A stretch of 64,000 nt of DNA from Granulicella sp. (GTDB lineage Bacteria; Acidobacteriota; Terriglobia; Terriglobales; Acidobacteriaceae), in assembly GCA_025408425.1 (NCBI GenBank), contig JANXYX010000010.1, forward strand, positions 1 through 64,000, given 5' to 3'. Shown piece by piece: positions 45,257-54,803 of this stretch. Below the pieces are notes generated by a model that was not told the DNA's origin, ran no database searches, and saw only the letters and a list, made by a program, of their open reading frames with translations. Position 1 is the stretch's first letter; the number at the start of each line of letters is the position of its first letter. The position numbers were made by a program, and so were the translations under genes.

Positions 45257-45829
45257 ATGGATGATCCAGAGCTTGTCTATTCGTCGGAACTGATTCAAGA
45301 TGATTCACCAGAACCGCTGGGCGACGTGAAGCGGCGGTCGCAGGGTGAGCCTCAGACGTTGGTGGTAGAGAAGTTGTCGCATTATGACGAGGCGGGGCAG
45401 GCGCACATGGTCGATGTGAGTGCGAAGGCAGAGACACGGCGGGAGGCGGTGGCGGCGGCGTTTGTGGAGTTGAGTGATGCGGTGCTGGCTGCGTTGCCGC
45501 AGAATCCTAAGGGGAATCCGCTGGAGGTGGCGCGGTTTGCTGGAATTCAGGCGGCGAAGAAGACCTCGGATTTGATTCCGATGTGTCACCCGCTGGCGTT
45601 GAGCTTTGTGGATGTGCAGGCGACGGTGGTCGCGGGTGGTGTGGCGATTGAAGCTACTGCGGCAACGGTGGCAGGAACGGGCGTCGAGATGGAGGCGATG
45701 GTGGCGGCTTCGGTTGCGGCGCTGACGGTCTATGACATGACGAAGGCGCTGGATAAGGGGATACGGATTCGCGAGGTGGTGCTGGTGCGGAAGAGTGGCG
45801 GCAAGAGTGGGGATTATCGGCGGGGATGA
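45257..45829 (+). CDS. moaC: Cyclic pyranopterin monophosphate synthase MoaC
   Basis: MoaC (190 aa), which converts the MoaA product to cyclic pyranopterin monophosphate. Catalytic blocks KKTSDLIPMCHPLALSF and YDMTKALDKG are intact, as are MVDVSAKAETRREAVAAAFV and AGTGVEMEAMVAASVAAL. About 35 extra residues precede the usual start (SQGEPQTLVVEKLSHYDEAG), beginning MDDPELVYSSEL. A shorter start is not obvious. It forms a pair with moeA. Confidence 0.93.
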   Translation: MDDPELVYSSELIQDDSPEPLGDVKRRSQGEPQTLVVEKLSHYDEAGQAHMVDVSAKAETRREAVAAAFVELSDAVLAALPQNPKGNPLEVARFAGIQAAKKTSDLIPMCHPLALSFVDVQATVVAGGVAIEATAATVAGTGVEMEAMVAASVAALTVYDMTKALDKGIRIREVVLVRKSGGKSGDYRRG

Positions 45830-45846
45830 ATGCTTCCCCGCCCTGT

Positions 45847-46914
45847 TCATTGAGCCAGGTGGGTGTCGAGGAAGTGGGCCATGATGTGGTCTGCTTCTTT
45901 GGATTCGGGGAGTGCGGGGTTGTTCCAGAATGCGTGGGGCAGAGCTTCGAAGACTACGAGTTGGACGTCGACTCCCGCACGGAGGTAGGCGCGATGGAGG
46001 ATGGTGGTGCCGCTGAGGAGAATATCGCGCCCGCTGGTGATGAAGAGGGTGGGTGGGAATCCTTTGAGATCTGCATACAGGGGTGAGAGGACGGGGTCGC
46101 GGGAATTGGTGGCGGCCACATACTCGGGGATGAGCACGCCGGGTTGGGGAGGTTCGTGGTGCCCGGAGAAGCCGTCAAGAGCGTAGAGGGCTAAAGAGTC
46201 AGTTTTCTGACTAAGGTCACCCGTGCCGGAGAAGATGCCAGTGACGGCGGGAAGCGGCAGATGCAGTTGCTTCAGCTTGACGGTAACTTCAGCGGTGAGG
46301 ATGGCACCAGCGGAGGTGCCGTAGATTCCGATGTGGCTCGGCTTGTAGGTCTTGAGGAGTTCCCGGTAGACGGCCACAGCGTCGTCAACCGCAGCGGGAA
46401 AGGGGTGCTCGGGTGCGAGGCGATAGAGGACGGCAACGACTTTGGTGCCGGTCAGATTGGCAATGGGAATGGTCTCAGTGAGGGAGCCTGAGTCTGAGTT
46501 GAAGCCGCCACCATGGAGGTTGATGAGGACGCGATCGAGTTTGCCGGGGGCGATGGTTGTGGGGGTGATGATCAGGACGGGGACTCCGGCTATGGTGTCG
46601 GTGGCGACGTCAGCGGGATAGAGCATCTTCGAGGCTTCGCCGGCCCCCGCCTGCCACTTGTCGGTACCGGTTCGCCGCTGCCCGAGGGTTTGGGGGACTG
46701 CGGTGTCCGATACGACACGGGCGAGCACCTTCTGGGCTTCGGGGCTGATGGTCGTAGGAACGGGCACGATGCGCGTGACGTAGACGGTACCGTCGGGAGC
46801 GATAGTGCTACTGTTCGCGTGCGGCAGGGGCTGTTGGGCAGTGAGATTTCCAGACAGGAGAGAGACGGCGAGGATAACGGGCGCGAGATGGCTGCGGAGG
46901 AAGCGTGTTGGCAT
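45847..46914 (-). CDS. Exported alpha/beta hydrolase (HSL-family esterase)
   Basis: 355-aa secreted hydrolase of the hormone-sensitive-lipase (alpha/beta-hydrolase fold-3) group. A signal peptide ends near LLSGNLTAQ. The oxyanion motif HGGGF, nucleophile GTSAGA, an Asp in ITSGRDILLSG and a His in EALPHAFWN make a complete triad. ATG 46914 is taken over an upstream GTG because TAAGGTG precedes it. Acts probably on carboxylic esters in the periplasm. It converges with moaC. Confidence 0.87.
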   Translation of the reverse strand: MPTRFLRSHLAPVILAVSLLSGNLTAQQPLPHANSSTIAPDGTVYVTRIVPVPTTISPEAQKVLARVVSDTAVPQTLGQRRTGTDKWQAGAGEASKMLYPADVATDTIAGVPVLIITPTTIAPGKLDRVLINLHGGGFNSDSGSLTETIPIANLTGTKVVAVLYRLAPEHPFPAAVDDAVAVYRELLKTYKPSHIGIYGTSAGAILTAEVTVKLKQLHLPLPAVTGIFSGTGDLSQKTDSLALYALDGFSGHHEPPQPGVLIPEYVAATNSRDPVLSPLYADLKGFPPTLFITSGRDILLSGTTILHRAYLRAGVDVQLVVFEALPHAFWNNPALPESKEADHIMAHFLDTHLAQ

Positions 46915-47039
46915 ATTCACCTTATTGTTTTTACCTTATCGTTCGAGAGGCACAATTCTACTTGAGCGGCGGCGGGGCTGACTGCGAACTATTGGCCGGC
47001 GGGCGATTCCAGGCGGAAGGGTGGAAGTTGACGCGGTGC

Positions 47040-48059
47040 TTAGATGGCGGTCGCGAGTGTGACTGCGAAGAGCGCGGCAGGATCTTGCCAGGTATGAGTC
47101 GGGATGAAATCGGCCGAGGTTAGCAGAGTCGTGATGGCGGCGGAGGTAAATTTGTAACTATTTTCGGTATGTATTGTTTCACCGGGTTCGAGCGTGAGGG
47201 TGAGGGACGGGCTACCACTGTCGGCAGGGATGGTTACGACCTGGTGGATCAACGACTCGAGATGCATCTCGATGCGGGATTCAGTGGGGTTCCAGCGAGC
47301 CTGATGGCGAAAGTTGGCGAGGGCGAAGTCGGCGTCGAGGTCGCGGTTGAGGCGGGCGAGAATGTTGAGGTTGAAGGCTGCGGTGATGCCGGCAGCGTCG
47401 TCGTATGCGGCGAGGAGTTGGGGGATGCTTTTGTGGGTGCCGGGGGCGAGGTCGGCGCCGAGGAGGAGCATGTCTCCGGGTTGGAGCTGAGCACGTAGGT
47501 TGGCCAGGACTTCGACGGCGGCGATGGGATCGAAGTTGCCAATGCTGGAGCCGATGTAGAGTGCGAGGGTGCGGGTGTTGGGGAGGCGATTGAGGGGAAG
47601 AGGCTCGCGCGTGTAGTCGGCGACCTGACAGCGGACGGTGACACCGGGGATGTTGGCGAGGATGTTGGCGCTGGCGGCGGCGAGCGCGGACTCAGAGACG
47701 TCGACGGGCTGATAGACGACGCTTCCCTGCTGTCGTACGGCGGCGGCGAGGAGTAGTCCTGTCTTGGTGGCGGTGCCTGCGCCTAGCTCGATGAGGGTGA
47801 GGGCCGGCTGGTGGTGGCTATGGGTGTGGGCCGCGCGGGCGATGATTTCGTCGGCATGGTCGATGAAGATGCTGCGTTCTGTGCGGGTGAGGTAGTACTC
47901 CGGGAGTTCAGTGATTTGTTCGAAGAGGTGGGAGCCGACTTCGTCGTAGAAGAGCCAGGGGGAGAGGGATTTTGGGGTGGAGGTGAGGCCGATTCGGGCG
48001 TGGTGGGCTACGGCCTGGATGACGCTGAGGGCTGGTTCTGGTGCGAGGATGGTTGTCAT
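47040..48059 (-). CDS. egtD: L-histidine N-alpha-methyltransferase
   Basis: EgtD (339 aa), which makes hercynine by trimethylating histidine, first step of ergothioneine synthesis. SAM motif LIELGAGTATKTGLLL, YQPVDVSESAL, ALYIGSSIGNFDP and MLLLGADLAPG are family blocks. The ATG at 48059 overlaps the egtB stop (ATGA), so the two are cotranslated. A much longer in-frame opening (451 codons) is rejected because its extra N-terminus antisense-overlaps egtB and is unlike any family. No egtA, egtC or egtE is adjacent. Confidence 0.92.
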   Translation of the reverse strand: MTTILAPEPALSVIQAVAHHARIGLTSTPKSLSPWLFYDEVGSHLFEQITELPEYYLTRTERSIFIDHADEIIARAAHTHSHHQPALTLIELGAGTATKTGLLLAAAVRQQGSVVYQPVDVSESALAAASANILANIPGVTVRCQVADYTREPLPLNRLPNTRTLALYIGSSIGNFDPIAAVEVLANLRAQLQPGDMLLLGADLAPGTHKSIPQLLAAYDDAAGITAAFNLNILARLNRDLDADFALANFRHQARWNPTESRIEMHLESLIHQVVTIPADSGSPSLTLTLEPGETIHTENSYKFTSAAITTLLTSADFIPTHTWQDPAALFAVTLATAI

Positions 48060-49354
48060 TTGACTCCGTCTTTGGCGAGACGTAGGCCGGAGAACTGCCA
48101 GCGAGTGGATGGGGAGAAGAAGTTGCGATAGGTGGGGCGGATGTGGGTGGCGGGTGTAACGCAGGAGCCTCCGCGGAGGACGACCTGGGAGGACATGAAT
48201 TTTCCGTTGTACTCGCCGAGAGCTCCGGGTAGGGGTTTGTAGCCGGGATAGCCTGTGTAAGCGGACTGGGTCCACTGCCAGACGTCGCCGAAGAGCTGCT
48301 GCAGGCCGGCTACACCGGCGGCGGGAGCGGGGTGGAGGTGGTTGGATTCCAGGAAGTTTCCAGCGATGGGTTGCTGCGTTGCTGCGTGTTCCCACTCGAA
48401 CTCTGTGGGGAGGCGGTGGCCGGCCCAGCGGGCGAAAGCGTCTGCCTCGAAGAAGCTGAGGTGGCAGACAGGGGTTTCGCTCAGGTCGTCGATGGACTGG
48501 AAGCCATGGAGGGTATAGAGGGTCCAGCCGGATTTGGTGGTGTTGTCGTGTTGCCAGTAGAGCGGCGCCTGCCAGCCTTCGGCGCGAAGGGTTGTCCAGC
48601 CTTCAGAGAGCCAGAGCTCGGGACGGGAGTAGGCACCTTCGTCGATGAAGGCGAGGTACTCCGCACAGGTGACGAGGCGGGAGGCGAGGTGGAAGGGAGC
48701 GAGATAAAACTTGTGGCGAGGGGTCTCGTTGTCGAATGCGAAGGTATCGAGGTCAGAGGGATCTGGGGTGATGCCGATTTCGATGAGGCCGGGAGTGAAG
48801 CTGACCCAGTCCAACGGTGGGGCGGGTAGAGCTGCGCTGGCGGGGGGTGTGACGGTCTGAAGGTATGCGGGGTGGAGGGGGTTAGTGAAGAGCGCGTGCT
48901 TGATATCCGTGGCGATGAGTTCGAGGTGCTGCTGCTCGTGCTGGAGGCCGAGAGAGATCCGCCGGGCCGCTTCATCTTCTATGGGGTTCTGGAGCAGGCG
49001 GGCGATGGCGGCGTCGACGTGGGTGCGATAACTCAGGATCGCGCCGAGCGATGGGCGAGAGAAGGAGGCGCGGAGCTTCTTCTCTGGCATGTCGCCCAGG
49101 GAGTTGTAATAGCTATTGAAGAGCCATTGGAAGTCTGGGTGGAAGGGCTGGTATACGGCGACGAACTCGCGGAGGACAAAGGTCTCAAAGAACCAGCTGG
49201 TGTGGGCGAGGTGCCATTTGACCGGGCTGGCTTCGGGGCAGGACTGGACCATGAGGTCCTCTGGCGAGAGAGATTCGCAGAACTGGAGGGTGGCGCTACG
49301 AATCGCCTGGAATCGGGCGAGCAATGCGGAGACGGTGGCGGCGGTAGCGGGCAT
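48056..49354 (-). CDS. egtB: Ergothioneine biosynthesis protein EgtB
   Basis: EgtB (432 aa), the non-haem iron sulfoxide synthase that attaches a thiol donor to hercynine. An N-terminal DinB-like domain carries WHLAHTSWFFE and the iron ligands QHEQQHLELI (HX3HXE), and a C-terminal FGE-sulfatase-like domain has TPVCHLSFFEADAFARWAG, RLPTEFEWEHAATQQ and GDVWQWTQSAY. ATG 49354 is chosen over a GTG at 49366. It precedes egtD with ATGA overlap. Because no gamma-glutamylcysteine genes (egtA/egtC) are nearby, cysteine may be the sulfur donor, as described for an acidobacterial EgtB. Confidence 0.92.
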   Translation of the reverse strand: MPATAATVSALLARFQAIRSATLQFCESLSPEDLMVQSCPEASPVKWHLAHTSWFFETFVLREFVAVYQPFHPDFQWLFNSYYNSLGDMPEKKLRASFSRPSLGAILSYRTHVDAAIARLLQNPIEDEAARRISLGLQHEQQHLELIATDIKHALFTNPLHPAYLQTVTPPASAALPAPPLDWVSFTPGLIEIGITPDPSDLDTFAFDNETPRHKFYLAPFHLASRLVTCAEYLAFIDEGAYSRPELWLSEGWTTLRAEGWQAPLYWQHDNTTKSGWTLYTLHGFQSIDDLSETPVCHLSFFEADAFARWAGHRLPTEFEWEHAATQQPIAGNFLESNHLHPAPAAGVAGLQQLFGDVWQWTQSAYTGYPGYKPLPGALGEYNGKFMSSQVVLRGGSCVTPATHIRPTYRNFFSPSTRWQFSGLRLAKDGVK

Positions 49355-49564
49355 GTTGGCTCTCACAGGAGGGACTGAGATGTGATGCGGGACCGGACGT
49401 GGGCGTTGCCGAAATAAGTTTAGCGTGGACCAAAGTTGGAGAGGTTCTGGATTTTGGAAGGGCTAAGGGCGTGATTGGGAGTGGCTCTCATGGGGAGCCA
49501 GTCTAAAAGGTGGCATGGCTTGCCTGCTTCGCTAACGGATAGAAGTCTGCATGGCGCAATAGGA

Positions 49565-50281
49565 TTAAAGGGAATGTTTGTTGAGGAGATAGGCGAGGAG
49601 GAAGGCGGCGGCGGCGGCGGCTCCTCCGATGGAGATGGTCTGGATGGCGCTACGGAGCCATCCGGTACCGACAAGTTTGCCTTTGATGGCTCCGAAGAGA
49701 GCGAGGGCGATGAGGGTGATAACGACGGAGAGCTTGAGGGCCTCGACGCTATCGTGAACAAAGATATAGGGGAGGAGGGGGACAAAGCCGCCCGCGACGT
49801 AGGAGATAGCGATGGTGAGGGCAGAGCGGCTGGCGCGATTGGCGGCTGGCTCTTCGAGGCCGAGTTCGAATCGCATCATGAAGTCGACCCAGGCGGTGGG
49901 GTTCTGCTTGAGTGCGGCGAGGACGGGCGCAGCGCTGGCGCGATCGACGGCGTACTGCTCGAAAATCACGTAGATTTCTTCTTCTTCGTCGTGGGTTCGC
50001 TCGATGATCTCACGCTCTTCTCGCTGGCGCTCGGAGACGTAGTGCTCGACGTCTCCACGAGCGGCGAGGTATCCGCCAAGACCCATGGCGATGGAGCCGG
50101 CGGCGATTTCAGCCAGGCCCGCGAGGACCACGATGTGCGAGGAGGCAACAGCACCCGAGAGACCGGCGGCGAGAGCGAAGGGGACGGTAAGGCCGTCAGA
50201 GAGGCCGATTACGACGTCGCGGACGGTTTCAGTTGATTCGAAGTGGGTTTCAGCGTGGGAGTTGTGGGCGACATCGTGCAT
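49565..50281 (-). CDS. VIT1/CCC1-family membrane transporter
   Basis: 238-aa membrane protein of the VIT1/CCC1 family (iron or manganese efflux/sequestration). Conserved opening TVRDVVIGLSDGLTVPFALA followed by IAAGSIAMGLGGYLAARGDV, then a charged cytoplasmic section (EREIIERTHDEEEEIYVIFE), and three C-terminal helices. The acidic loop resembles the metal-binding domain of the family. Divergent from the DUF5666 gene with a palindrome between. Confidence 0.85.
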   Translation of the reverse strand: MHDVAHNSHAETHFESTETVRDVVIGLSDGLTVPFALAAGLSGAVASSHIVVLAGLAEIAAGSIAMGLGGYLAARGDVEHYVSERQREEREIIERTHDEEEEIYVIFEQYAVDRASAAPVLAALKQNPTAWVDFMMRFELGLEEPAANRASRSALTIAISYVAGGFVPLLPYIFVHDSVEALKLSVVITLIALALFGAIKGKLVGTGWLRSAIQTISIGGAAAAAAFLLAYLLNKHSL

Positions 50282-50331
50282 GGCCGTTAGTTTAGTTCAG
50301 CGCGAGTGGCGATGGCGGGAGAAAAGATCAA

Positions 50332-50343
50332 CAACGATCGTTG
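50332..50343. promoter_or_regulatory. Perfect 12-bp palindrome in a divergent intergenic region
   Basis: CAACGATCGTTG lies 51 nt upstream of the VIT1-like start and about 150 nt upstream of the DUF5666 gene. It could be a repressor site, for example a metal regulator for the transporter, but no regulator was identified. Confidence 0.3.
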
Positions 50344-50489
50344 GGCATTGAAGCTAAGGAGGATGAAGTTCGACCATTGTGAAAGGCACGTAAGTATTTA
50401 GAAGGTATTAGCGTCTTTCGCCTCGAAAATCCGTCTGTATCACCACATAGGTGGATAGAAGGCGGCAGCACGAGAGGTGTGATGTGGCA

Positions 50490-51278
50490 ATGGGACTAAG
50501 ACGAGGCTGGATTCTGGGGTTCGTGATGATGGCGGGGGTAGCGACGTCTGCGGGGTGGGGTCAGGATGGAGTCGAAGGGGGCGCCGCGAGGGGCGGATTC
50601 GGGATGGAGAACGCCCAGCGGGTGATGGGGATTGTTACAGCTACGGGACCAAACCAGGTGACGGTGAAGACGGAGAAGGGCGAGACGTTCGAGGTGGTGA
50701 CGACGCCGAATACTCGGTTTGTGAAGGACCGGCAGGCTGCGCAGTTTTCCAGTATTCATAGCGGCGACGACGTTGGGGCAATGGGGATTCTGGATGCGAG
50801 CACCAAGACGCTGCATGCCGCGGTGGTGATGATTGTGGATGCTGAACAGGTAAAGAAGGCCCGTGAAGGGTTGGGGAAGGTCTACATCGTGGGGAAGGTG
50901 ACGGCTATAGACGAAGTAAAGATTACGGTTCTGAGGTCGGATGGGGTTTCGCAGGTGATCGAGGTGGATGAAGGGACATCGTTCAAACGTGGGGGACGGA
51001 TGATGATGACGATGGGTGGCGGACCGGGTGGAATGGGGGCTGGACCGGCGGGTGGAGGTGCTGGCGGACGTGAAATCGGGGCGACTGGTGGAGAGAGTAT
51101 TACGCTGGCGGACGTGAAGGTGGGGGACTCTGTGGCTGGGCAGGGCGCATTGAAGAATGGGGTGTTTGTGCCGACGGAGTTACGGGTACTGGTTCCGGGC
51201 GCGAGGCGGCGGCGGGAGGCGGATGGAGTTGGTGATGTGGGCGGTGCGAATGGTAGTGCGGTCACACCTCATCCATAG
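50490..51278 (+). CDS. DUF5666 secreted glycine-rich protein
   Basis: 262-aa exported protein. A signal peptide (ILGFVMMAGVATSAGWGQ) is followed by two DUF5666-type beta units: RVMGIVTATGPNQVTVKTEK with TRFVKDRQAAQFSSIHSGDD, then GKVYIVGKVTAIDEVKITVL. A Gly/Met-rich stretch (about residues 180-210) separates it from a third partial unit. ATG 50490 is taken as start. It heads the collinear group with the TonB receptor. Function unknown. Confidence 0.72.
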   Translation: MGLRRGWILGFVMMAGVATSAGWGQDGVEGGAARGGFGMENAQRVMGIVTATGPNQVTVKTEKGETFEVVTTPNTRFVKDRQAAQFSSIHSGDDVGAMGILDASTKTLHAAVVMIVDAEQVKKAREGLGKVYIVGKVTAIDEVKITVLRSDGVSQVIEVDEGTSFKRGGRMMMTMGGGPGGMGAGPAGGGAGGREIGATGGESITLADVKVGDSVAGQGALKNGVFVPTELRVLVPGARRRREADGVGDVGGANGSAVTPHP

Positions 51279-51320
51279 CGAGTGTGGTGATGGGCTGAGA
51301 ACAGGAAGAGGAGGCGGTTT

Positions 51321-54300
51321 GTGAGTAGATTGCGACAGTTGGCCGGGATGTTGGTGGTGATGGCGGCGGTGGCGGGGTCAGCGACTTCCGCCCAGACTGC
51401 GGCACCTAGCTCGGTTGCGGGAGTGACTTCGGGGGGGACGATTCGGGGAACGGTGAAGGCGGGGGCGGTGCCACTGCCGGGCGTGGCGATAACAGCGACC
51501 AATACGCTGACCGGTAAGAAGTACGTAACGACGACGGACGTGACCGGTGCGTTTGCGATGGTGATTCCGCGAAATGGGCGCTATGTGGTGAAGGCGGAGC
51601 TTGCAGCTTTTGCGAATGAGACCAAGGAAGTGCTGATCCACGCGGAGGGATTGAACGGAGGCAAGGCGGAACAGCAGGCGGACTTTGGGATGCAGCTTGC
51701 CTCGCGCGCCGAGGCCCAACAGGAACAGCAGGCGGCGCGGCAGACTGGCACAGCGAGCGCACTGACGGGGGCGCTGGGCAGCAGGATGCAGTCGTTGAAT
51801 GTGACAGGGGGCGGGGCGGATGTTGCCGATGCGAGTGCCGGGCCGGGAAATGCTGGAGCGCAGATGCCGACGCTTGCGGGACTGGGTGGGGATAGCGTTG
51901 CGACCGACTCGGTAGCGGTAAGTGGCCAGATGGGTCAGACGAATGGCCTGGCTGGAATTAGCGAAGACGATCTTCGACAGCGGATTGACGATGCATTGGC
52001 ACAGGCTCGACGGGAGGGCGGGGCGCAGGGCGACGTCGCAAATGCAGTGGTGGGAATGCTGGGCGGCATGATGGCGATTCGCGGCGGGGGCGGGCCGATG
52101 GGAGGATTTGGTGGACCAGGCGGAGGGGGCGGAGGACGGGGTGGGGGGGGGCAGTTTCGCGGGTTGAATCCGACACAGCCGCATGGAGCGGTTTTTTATC
52201 AAGGTGGCAATGGCGCACTGAATGCGACGAATTATTCACTGACGGGAGTTCCGATTGCGAAGCCGAGTTATAGCTCAAACCGGTTTGGTGTGAGCTTTGC
52301 GGGGTCGCCGCAGATACCTGGGCTGCTAAAGCCGAGTACGAAGCAGTTTGTTTTCTTCAATCTGACAGGTCAGCGCAATATCAATCCGGAGAATTTGTAT
52401 GGGACCGTACCTGAGGTGGCGGAACGAGGGGGGGATTTCTCGCAGGTGAGGGCGCCTATCTATGATCCGGCGACGGGACTGCCGTTTGCTAACAATGTGA
52501 TTCCGACCGGGCGGATCACCTCGCAGGCACAAGCTTTGCTGGCGTACTATCCGGCTCCAAATATTTCTGCAGTGGGGACGCAGGGCTATAACTACCAGAC
52601 GATCACGACGGCGGGGTCTAACTCGACTACGGCGTCTCTACGCTATGTGAGGAACTTTGGGCAGAGCGGTGTCTTTGGCGGGTTTGGCGGCGGCGGACGG
52701 CCTGCAGCGAATGCTCCGAAGACGTTGCGGCAGAATATCAATTTCAATGGGAGCTATTCACATTCGGCGAGCGACAACAGGAATCTGTTTCTGCCGCTGG
52801 GCGGGACGAACGCATCGAATGGATATGGCCTAACGGCCGGATACACGATTGGGTATGGCCGACTGACCAACAATGCTTCGTTGAACTGGAACCGGTCGCA
52901 CAGCAACGTGCTCAATTACTTTACTAATACGGCTACAAATCCTGCTGCACTGGCTGGAGTATCGATTCCTACTCAAATTGCGGGGCTGGCTAACCCTGAG
53001 TTTTATTACGGAGTTCCGAATCTTTCGATTACGGGCTTCAACGGCTTAAGCGAAGTAACTCCGCGCGATGCTATCAATCAGACGATTTCGTTTTCGGACT
53101 TTGTGAGTTGGAGCCACAAGAAGCACAACATGCGGTTTGGCGTGGACGTGCGGCGGGTGCATGCGGATTCGCTGGGCGGGAACAATGTGATGGGGACGTT
53201 TGTGTTTTCGGGATATGCGACGGAGAGTCCGGCGGACCAGATGGGTGCGACGACGACCAGCACAAGACTGCCGCCAAGTGGCTCAGGATTTGCCGACTAC
53301 CTGTTGGGGTTGCCACAGCAGACGAAGATTCAGGCGGGCTTATCGAAGATCTATCTGCGGGCGAATGTGTATGACTGGTATTTACAGGACGATTGGCGGG
53401 CACTCTCGAATCTGACGTTTAACTACGGACTGCGGTACGAGTATTTTTCTCCGTATGTGGAGAAGAACGACCGACTAGTAAATCTGGATCATAATCTGGA
53501 CTTTACGCAGGTGGCTCCGGTGCTGCCCGGCGGCACGGGAGTTTACAGGGGGAGCTATCCGCGGTCGCTGGTGAATCCGGACCGGCGAATGTATTCGCCG
53601 CGGCTGGGGGTGGCATGGCGTCCGAAGTTCCTGAAGGAGACGGTGGTTCGCGCGGGCTATGGGATTAACTTCAACACGGGGCAGTTCGCTACGTTTGCGC
53701 AGTCCCTGGCGTTTCAGCCACCGTATGCGGTGACTCAGACGAACGTATTAGCGACAGCCTCCAATGCTTCGGGTTGCACATTTGCAACGATGACACTGGC
53801 AAATGGGTTCGGCTGCTCGACGAAGTCGGTGCAGAATAACTATGCGGTGAACAAGAACTACCGTCTCGGCGATGTACAGGTATGGAATATCGACGTGCAG
53901 AAGACACTGCCGATGGGAATTGTAACCAATATTGGATATAACGGCTCGCTGGGCGGCAACCTGGATATGGTGCGGGCGCCCAACCACACAACAAACAGTG
54001 TGACGACGACCGATGCGCAGGCGTTTACGTATGAGGATTCCATTGGGTATTCGAGGATGAATATGCTGGCCGTGAATGTGCGAAAGCGCATGCAGAAAGG
54101 GCTAGCACTGCAGGCGACTTATCAGTACGGACACTCGATCGACAATGCGTCGTCGATTGGTGGAGGAGCGCAGGTAACAGCGCAGGACGACAAGCGACTG
54201 GATCTGGAGGAGGGCAACTCGGCGTTTGATGTTCGGCATAAGATAACGGGTAACTGGGTACTGGAGCTACCGTTTGGGCCGAATCGGGCTTTTCTGGCGA

Positions 54301-54770
54301 AGGGCGGATTCTGGTCGAAGGCGTTGGACGGGTTCTCAATTTCTGGCAACTACACCTTTGCTTCGGGCAGGTACTATTCGCCGGTTTACAACTCGACTAC
54401 GGCACAGATCTCAGCGGGCGGGACCTACACGTTACGGCCGGACCGAGTGTCCAGCCAACCGATCCATGGGGCGGAAACCCGGAATGTGTGGTTCAACAAG
54501 GCAGCATTCACGAATCCAGCGAATGGGTTTGGTACTGCGTCGCGGAACTCCATTGAAGGGCCGGGGACGATGTCGGTCGATATGTCACTGGCGAAGACGG
54601 TGAGCCTTGGGGAGACGCGATCCTTTGAGGCCCGGCTCAGTGCTTCGAATGCGTTGAACATAGTGCAATACTCGGGGATTGATACGACGGTGAATTCTCC
54701 GACGTTTGGGCAGGTAACAAGCGCTGCGGCAATGCGGCAGATTACGCTGCTGGCACGGTACAGGTTTTAG
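51321..54770 (+). CDS. Large TonB-dependent receptor-like outer membrane protein
   Basis: 1149-aa outer-membrane protein of the acidobacterial OAR/carboxypeptidase-regulatory type. A signal peptide is followed by a Cna-B/regulatory-like domain (about 36-110, GTVKAGAVPLPGVAITATNT). Then comes a Gln/Ala-rich region and a Gly stretch (about 250-275, GGPMGGFGGPGGGGGGRGGG). From about residue 285 a beta-barrel begins (RFGVSFAGSPQIPGLLKPST, then alternating patterns to the terminal LARYRF). A GTG start follows GGAAGAGGAGGCGG. Ending in Phe suits a barrel. A classical plug is not obvious. Substrate unknown. Confidence 0.86.
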   Translation: MSRLRQLAGMLVVMAAVAGSATSAQTAAPSSVAGVTSGGTIRGTVKAGAVPLPGVAITATNTLTGKKYVTTTDVTGAFAMVIPRNGRYVVKAELAAFANETKEVLIHAEGLNGGKAEQQADFGMQLASRAEAQQEQQAARQTGTASALTGALGSRMQSLNVTGGGADVADASAGPGNAGAQMPTLAGLGGDSVATDSVAVSGQMGQTNGLAGISEDDLRQRIDDALAQARREGGAQGDVANAVVGMLGGMMAIRGGGGPMGGFGGPGGGGGGRGGGGQFRGLNPTQPHGAVFYQGGNGALNATNYSLTGVPIAKPSYSSNRFGVSFAGSPQIPGLLKPSTKQFVFFNLTGQRNINPENLYGTVPEVAERGGDFSQVRAPIYDPATGLPFANNVIPTGRITSQAQALLAYYPAPNISAVGTQGYNYQTITTAGSNSTTASLRYVRNFGQSGVFGGFGGGGRPAANAPKTLRQNINFNGSYSHSASDNRNLFLPLGGTNASNGYGLTAGYTIGYGRLTNNASLNWNRSHSNVLNYFTNTATNPAALAGVSIPTQIAGLANPEFYYGVPNLSITGFNGLSEVTPRDAINQTISFSDFVSWSHKKHNMRFGVDVRRVHADSLGGNNVMGTFVFSGYATESPADQMGATTTSTRLPPSGSGFADYLLGLPQQTKIQAGLSKIYLRANVYDWYLQDDWRALSNLTFNYGLRYEYFSPYVEKNDRLVNLDHNLDFTQVAPVLPGGTGVYRGSYPRSLVNPDRRMYSPRLGVAWRPKFLKETVVRAGYGINFNTGQFATFAQSLAFQPPYAVTQTNVLATASNASGCTFATMTLANGFGCSTKSVQNNYAVNKNYRLGDVQVWNIDVQKTLPMGIVTNIGYNGSLGGNLDMVRAPNHTTNSVTTTDAQAFTYEDSIGYSRMNMLAVNVRKRMQKGLALQATYQYGHSIDNASSIGGGAQVTAQDDKRLDLEEGNSAFDVRHKITGNWVLELPFGPNRAFLAKGGFWSKALDGFSISGNYTFASGRYYSPVYNSTTAQISAGGTYTLRPDRVSSQPIHGAETRNVWFNKAAFTNPANGFGTASRNSIEGPGTMSVDMSLAKTVSLGETRSFEARLSASNALNIVQYSGIDTTVNSPTFGQVTSAAAMRQITLLARYRF

Positions 54771-54803
54771 GGGAGCTTTGAGTTAGTGGCGAGGATTTGT
54801 GAG

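Noticed and set aside
47040-48395. A longer version of egtD starting at 48395
   Set aside because: The extra 112 residues run opposite to nothing functional but overlap egtB in another frame and do not resemble EgtD; the ATG at 48059 overlaps the egtB stop as expected for a coupled pair.
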